Part shown: piece after piece, positions 60,766-64,000 of the stretch | Position numbering within the stretch: position 1 is the first letter of the stretch | Layout: every line of letters starts with the position of its first letter | Assembly: GCA_028292665.1 (NCBI GenBank) | Contig: JAQGLW010000180.1 | Location: 1 to 64,000, forward strand | Direction: 5' to 3' | Length of the DNA: 64,000 nt | Source of the DNA: Herminiimonas sp. | GTDB lineage: Bacteria > Pseudomonadota > Gammaproteobacteria > Burkholderiales > Burkholderiaceae_D | Translations under genes and position numbers: made by a program | Notes under the pieces: generated by a model | Database searches by the model: none | Told to the model about the DNA's origin: nothing | What the model saw: only the letters and a program-made list of their open reading frames with translations

Positions 60766-63667
60766 CATGTCTCTCCGTAAGCTCGCATCCTTGCATGATA
60801 GTGGATGCCTGGATGTTTGCCCGGCCGGGCAAACAGTTTCCCTGTTGCAGCATGAGTTCAAACGCGTCCGGCCCGATCGGCCGGCTGAAATAATAGCCCT
60901 GCATCTGATCGCAGCCGTGCGTGCGCAGGAAGTCGATTTGTTCGGCCGTCTCCACACCTTCGGCGATCACCTGCAGGCGCAGGCTATGGGCCAGCGAAAT
61001 GATCGCGGCCACGATGGCGGCATCATCGGCATCGACCGTCAGATCGTTGACGAAGGACTGGTCGATCTTCAAGACGTCGATTGGAAAGCGCCGCAGATAC
61101 GACAGGCTGGAGTAGCCGGTGCCGAAATCATCGATTGAAATCTGGATGCCCAGTCCCTTCAGGTTGCGCAAGATCACGATCGCATTGTCGACATCGCTCA
61201 TGACCATGTTTTCGGTGAGTTCCAGTTCGAGAAAGCGCGGTTCCAGTCCGGTCGCATGCAGCACGTCGGCGATCGATTGCACCAGCGCCTTTTGCGTGAA
61301 CTGGCGCGGCGAGAGGTTGACGGCAACGCGCAGATCGCCCAGGCCTGCCTGTTGCCATGCCTTGGTCTGGATGCAGGCCGTGCGGATGACCCAGGCGCCG
61401 ATCGGGATGATCAAACCCATTTCCTCGGCCAGGCCGATGAAGCGCGCCGGCGGAATCAGCCCGTGCACCGGATGGTCCCAGCGGATCAGGGCTTCCATGC
61501 CGACGATGCGCCCGCTGCTTGAACTGACCTGCGGCTGGTAATGGACGGCGAATTCACCCCGCTCCAGCGCATGCCGCAAGTCGGTTTCGATGGAGAGGCG
61601 GTCGAGCGTGCGCTCATTCATCGCCGCGGCGTAAAACTGGAAGGTATTGCGCCCTATTTCCTTGGCCCGATACATGGCGATATCGGCGTGTTTGATCAGG
61701 CTTTCCGCCGTGCTGCCGTCGGTGGGCCAGGTCGCCACGCCGATGCTGCAGGTGAGGAAAAATTCATGTTCGTCGATCACCAGCGGCTGGGCCACGGCGT
61801 CCATGATGCGCTGCAAGACGGCCAGGCCGGGGCCGTCTTCGGTATGCTCCGGCAACACCAGCACAAATTCATCGCCGCCCAGGCGCGCGACCGTATCGGC
61901 TTCGCGCACGGCCGATTGCAGCCGCCCGGACAGTACCTTCAAGAGCATGTCGCCGGCCTCATGACCCAGCGTGTCGTTGACGAATTTGAAGCGATCCAGA
62001 TCGACAAACACGACCCAGATCGGTGTGCCGTTGCGTTTGGCGCCGGCAATCGCCTGAGTCAGGCGCTCGCGCAACAGATTGCGATTGGCCAGCCCGGTCA
62101 AGGTATCGTGTTTGGCCTGGAATTCCAGTTCTGCTTCGTAACGCATGACAGCCGTGATGTCGTATTGCGCCACGACGAAATGGCTGATGACGCCATTCTC
62201 GTCTTGCACCGGCGCGATAAACAGATCGTTCCAGTACTCGCTGCCGTCCTTGCGATAGTTGCGCAACAGCGCATGGCCTTCGCGCTTATCGCGCAGTGCG
62301 GCGCGAATCTCCTCGAGATTTTGCTGATCCTGACTGCTGCCTTGCAAGGACTCCAGGTTGCGCCCGACCACGTCCGCAGCGCTATAACCGGTGATGCGCT
62401 CAAAGGCGGGATTGGCGTATTCGATCGCATAGTCCGGCGCACCGGCGCTGCAAATGATGATGGCATTGGAGGAGACTTCGATTATGCGTTCGCGCAGGCG
62501 CAAGGACTTCTCGCTGCGCATGCGCAGCGCGATATCTTCGGACAGGCGCAAATTGGCAAATTGCAAGGCGGCCGTGCGTTCGCCGGCGACGCGCTCGATC
62601 GTCGCTGTCCGCGACACCAGGCTGTAGACATAGGCCGCCGCCAGCACACTGGACAAAATGCCGCCCAGCAGCGCAAACAGCGAGCCGTTGTGCCTGTCCG
62701 TGAACGGCATGGCGGCTTGCGCTACCTCCATGTGCCATGGACTGCCCGCCAGAATGAAAGTTTCGCTGACGGGGACGGCACGGTCATGCAAGAGCCAGCG
62801 CGGAATCAGCGCGATGCCGTCTTCTGCGAGCGGCGCGGCGCCATGCCGAAACGCCAGATTTTGCGCGTCTGCGCCGGGGGCGGCATAGATGCTGATGGCC
62901 ATGCCGGGCATGTTCAGCAAGCCGCCGGCATCGAGAATGGTGTCGATCAGGTGGTCGACCCGAAATACGGCGGCGGTCTCGCCGATGACGGCGCGCTGGC
63001 GCGCGGCAACCGTGTCGAGCGGCGCCCCTTGCCGATACACCGGGGCCACTACCAGGAACCCGGCATGCCGGCCCTTGTGCTGCGCCAATGAGAGCAAGCC
63101 CGTGGCCGCCGCATGTCCGCTGGTGCGCGAGCGCAGCCTGGCCTGGGCCTGGTCCGCCGAGACTGCCGTATCCAGTCCCAATGCCGCTTCATTGCCCGCC
63201 GCCGGCTCGATATAGTCGACCACGTTGTAACTGTCGCGGCGGGCGGCGCGACGCTGCCGGCCATCGATCAATTCGGTGATCATGAAATCCGGATAACGGC
63301 GCCGCATCGCCGTTTCGTAAGCACGGCGGTCGCGCTGCATGACGAGGCGCTGGAAACTGAGCGCCTGGAGTTGCGGATAGCGTTCCAGCAGAGGCGCGGT
63401 GAAGACGCGGAACTGTTCGCGGCTGATCATGCCCACGGTGCGGAATAATTGATTCAGCACCATGAGTTGTTCGACCGCGTCTTGCAGACCGGCCGCGACG
63501 GCGGCTGTGCGCAGCTTGGCGTTTTGCTGGAATTGCACTTTCTGGCGCTCCGATTCGACCCGGCGTACCGAGGCGAACAGGAGGGCGGTCAAGCTCAGGC
63601 CGACCACCAGAGTAATCAATGCCGAGACCGAGACCGAGAAATGCATGCGGCGAAATAGTTTGTGCAT
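60749..63667 (-). CDS. Membrane-bound CHASE-PAS-GGDEF-EAL cyclic-di-GMP protein
   Basis: 972 residues. Membrane helices at about 13-32 and 330-351 flank a periplasmic CHASE-type sensor. Then PAS (about 395-510, with NYRKDGSEYWNDLFIAP), GGDEF with an intact GGDEF motif at 597-601, and EAL with EAL at 725-727 plus ELTEN, IDDFGTGYSS, KIDQSFV and AEGVET. All residues for cyclase and phosphodiesterase activity look present, so it may make or degrade c-di-GMP in answer to a periplasmic signal. Two CRP-like sites stand upstream, one with TATGGT at -10 spacing. Its target could be exopolysaccharide or RTX adhesin. Confidence 0.93.
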   Translation of the reverse strand: MHKLFRRMHFSVSVSALITLVVGLSLTALLFASVRRVESERQKVQFQQNAKLRTAAVAAGLQDAVEQLMVLNQLFRTVGMISREQFRVFTAPLLERYPQLQALSFQRLVMQRDRRAYETAMRRRYPDFMITELIDGRQRRAARRDSYNVVDYIEPAAGNEAALGLDTAVSADQAQARLRSRTSGHAAATGLLSLAQHKGRHAGFLVVAPVYRQGAPLDTVAARQRAVIGETAAVFRVDHLIDTILDAGGLLNMPGMAISIYAAPGADAQNLAFRHGAAPLAEDGIALIPRWLLHDRAVPVSETFILAGSPWHMEVAQAAMPFTDRHNGSLFALLGGILSSVLAAAYVYSLVSRTATIERVAGERTAALQFANLRLSEDIALRMRSEKSLRLRERIIEVSSNAIIICSAGAPDYAIEYANPAFERITGYSAADVVGRNLESLQGSSQDQQNLEEIRAALRDKREGHALLRNYRKDGSEYWNDLFIAPVQDENGVISHFVVAQYDITAVMRYEAELEFQAKHDTLTGLANRNLLRERLTQAIAGAKRNGTPIWVVFVDLDRFKFVNDTLGHEAGDMLLKVLSGRLQSAVREADTVARLGGDEFVLVLPEHTEDGPGLAVLQRIMDAVAQPLVIDEHEFFLTCSIGVATWPTDGSTAESLIKHADIAMYRAKEIGRNTFQFYAAAMNERTLDRLSIETDLRHALERGEFAVHYQPQVSSSSGRIVGMEALIRWDHPVHGLIPPARFIGLAEEMGLIIPIGAWVIRTACIQTKAWQQAGLGDLRVAVNLSPRQFTQKALVQSIADVLHATGLEPRFLELELTENMVMSDVDNAIVILRNLKGLGIQISIDDFGTGYSSLSYLRRFPIDVLKIDQSFVNDLTVDADDAAIVAAIISLAHSLRLQVIAEGVETAEQIDFLRTHGCDQMQGYYFSRPIGPDAFELMLQQGNCLPGRANIQASTIMQGCELTERHDARTG

Positions 63668-63762
63668 GGCGGACCCTCAAGAAATGCGTGTGTCCGGATC
63701 GATCGACGATCAAGCAGGCATCATGCAAAGCGCAACCATAGACGGATTGATGCGCGGCGTAC

Positions 63763-63777
63763 GTGCGTTAGCGTACA
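63763..63777. promoter_or_regulatory. CRP-like palindrome, strict (site 14)
   Basis: GTGCG-ttag-CGTACA. On the minus strand TATGGT (63740-63735) begins 21 nt away, pointing at the GGDEF/EAL gene with a leader of about 60 nt. Confidence 0.75.
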
Positions 63778-63840
63778 TATGGTCTGCGATGGGGGCCGGC
63801 GCGCCGCTGAACTTGCTGTCGGCACCGTTCCAGTCCTTAT

Positions 63841-63855
63841 GTTCGATAACGCACA
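63841..63855. promoter_or_regulatory. CRP-like palindrome, relaxed (site 15)
   Basis: GTTCG-ataa-CGCACA, one base off the strict form, preceded by T. TACAGT begins 22 nt to the right, pointing at the gene that may start at 63984. Confidence 0.55.
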
Positions 63856-63983
63856 GACCACGGTGCGCAAGGCGCAATACAGTACAAATGGATGGGTTGG
63901 ACATGTTACCCTGTTGTGAGCGGCATTCTTTCGGGCGCCTTTTTACACCCGTCCAGTTAACGACTGGAAGCAGGAACTCTGAT

Positions 63984-64000
63984 ATGCCTGATATGCATGA
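63984..64000 (+). CDS. Possible gene start, truncated by window edge
   Basis: ATG CCT GAT ATG preceded by AGGA at eight nt; only five codons are visible (MPDMH). Listed because site 15 with its -10 points to it. Identity unknown. Confidence 0.3.

Larger units (their letters stand above)
63668..63983. other. Divergent regulatory region with two CRP-like sites
   Basis: 316 nt between the GGDEF/EAL gene and a possible gene starting at the right edge. Sites 14 and 15 occupy it. No other coding frame is supported. Confidence 0.6.

Noticed and set aside
61541-63091. 516-codon plus-strand frame opposite the GGDEF/EAL gene
   Set aside because: Shadow frame; GGDEF and EAL motifs on the other strand are unambiguous.
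63122-63136. GTGCG-cgag-CGCAGC inside the GGDEF/EAL gene
   Set aside because: Partial match with a broken right half and no pyrimidine-purine centre, lying in coding sequence; expected by chance in GC-rich DNA.
1-64000. CRISPR arrays, tRNA or rRNA genes, insertion sequences, prophage
   Set aside because: No regularly spaced direct repeats with spacers, no tRNA-like cloverleaf, no transposase or integrase frame was seen.

Overview
The window looks like chromosomal DNA of a GC-rich betaproteobacterium, most likely Burkholderiales and probably Oxalobacteraceae (Herbaspirillum/Noviherbaspirillum/Massilia-like). This rests on protein family content: Bug/TctC binding protein, CzcE-like protein, PrtD-type secretion pair, small DUF3309/DUF3096/CsbD/BON stress proteins. 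It is inferred without any database search. I see no tRNA, rRNA, CRISPR array, insertion sequence or prophage.

Layout. 1-5350: 3' end of a giant VCBS/cadherin/RTX secreted protein followed by its type I secretion ABC exporter and HlyD-type adaptor. 5510-11185: small and housekeeping genes (hypothetical, small membrane protein, Ala/Lys-rich periplasmic protein, a possible small RNA, a YqhD/3-hydroxyisobutyrate-dehydrogenase-like pair, a CzcE-like protein, a universal stress protein). 11338-20626: a catabolic cluster with a LacI-type repressor, divergent intradiol dioxygenase, SDR, beta-keto acid cleavage enzyme (BKACE), zinc-independent alcohol/quinone reductase, cupin and alpha/beta hydrolase, plus three solute-binding proteins of three transporter classes without membrane partners. 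21145-24613: a metal (probably zinc) uptake operon with permease, binding protein, outer-membrane barrel and a small Cys protein, but no ATPase. 25022-30001: methyltransferase, YCII protein, fused membrane/spermidine-synthase-like protein, AI-2E family transporter.

30237-63667 is an envelope and stress island: two BON lipoproteins, CsbD and a decayed CsbD copy, AsmA, small hydrophobic proteins, an ice-binding-like lipoprotein, two OmpA-domain proteins, glycine-zipper proteins, a phospholipase-D-type enzyme, DUF883 and ferritin-like proteins, a collagen-like lipoprotein, two Crp/Fnr-family regulators, a 2928-residue cyclic beta-glucan synthase and a CHASE/PAS/GGDEF/EAL protein overlapping a DUF1003 gene.

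The main discovery candidate is a regulatory code tying this island together. A 16-bp CRP-shaped palindrome, core GTRCG-NYRN-CGYACA, occurs between genes at least 11 times in strict form and about five more times in relaxed form. All 16 have a central pyrimidine-purine step. In most cases a -10-like hexamer starts 21 nt (20-22) from the palindrome edge, which is the geometry of class II CRP-activated promoters. Targets by position include the CsbD operon, BON2, the ice-binding lipoprotein (three sites), the glycine-zipper/PLD operon, the DUF4398-OmpA operon, both Crp/Fnr genes, the collagen-like lipoprotein, the glucan synthase, the GGDEF/EAL operon and possibly a small RNA near 7.4 kb. The Crp/Fnr proteins at 39819 and 49295 are the obvious candidate regulators; the link is inference.
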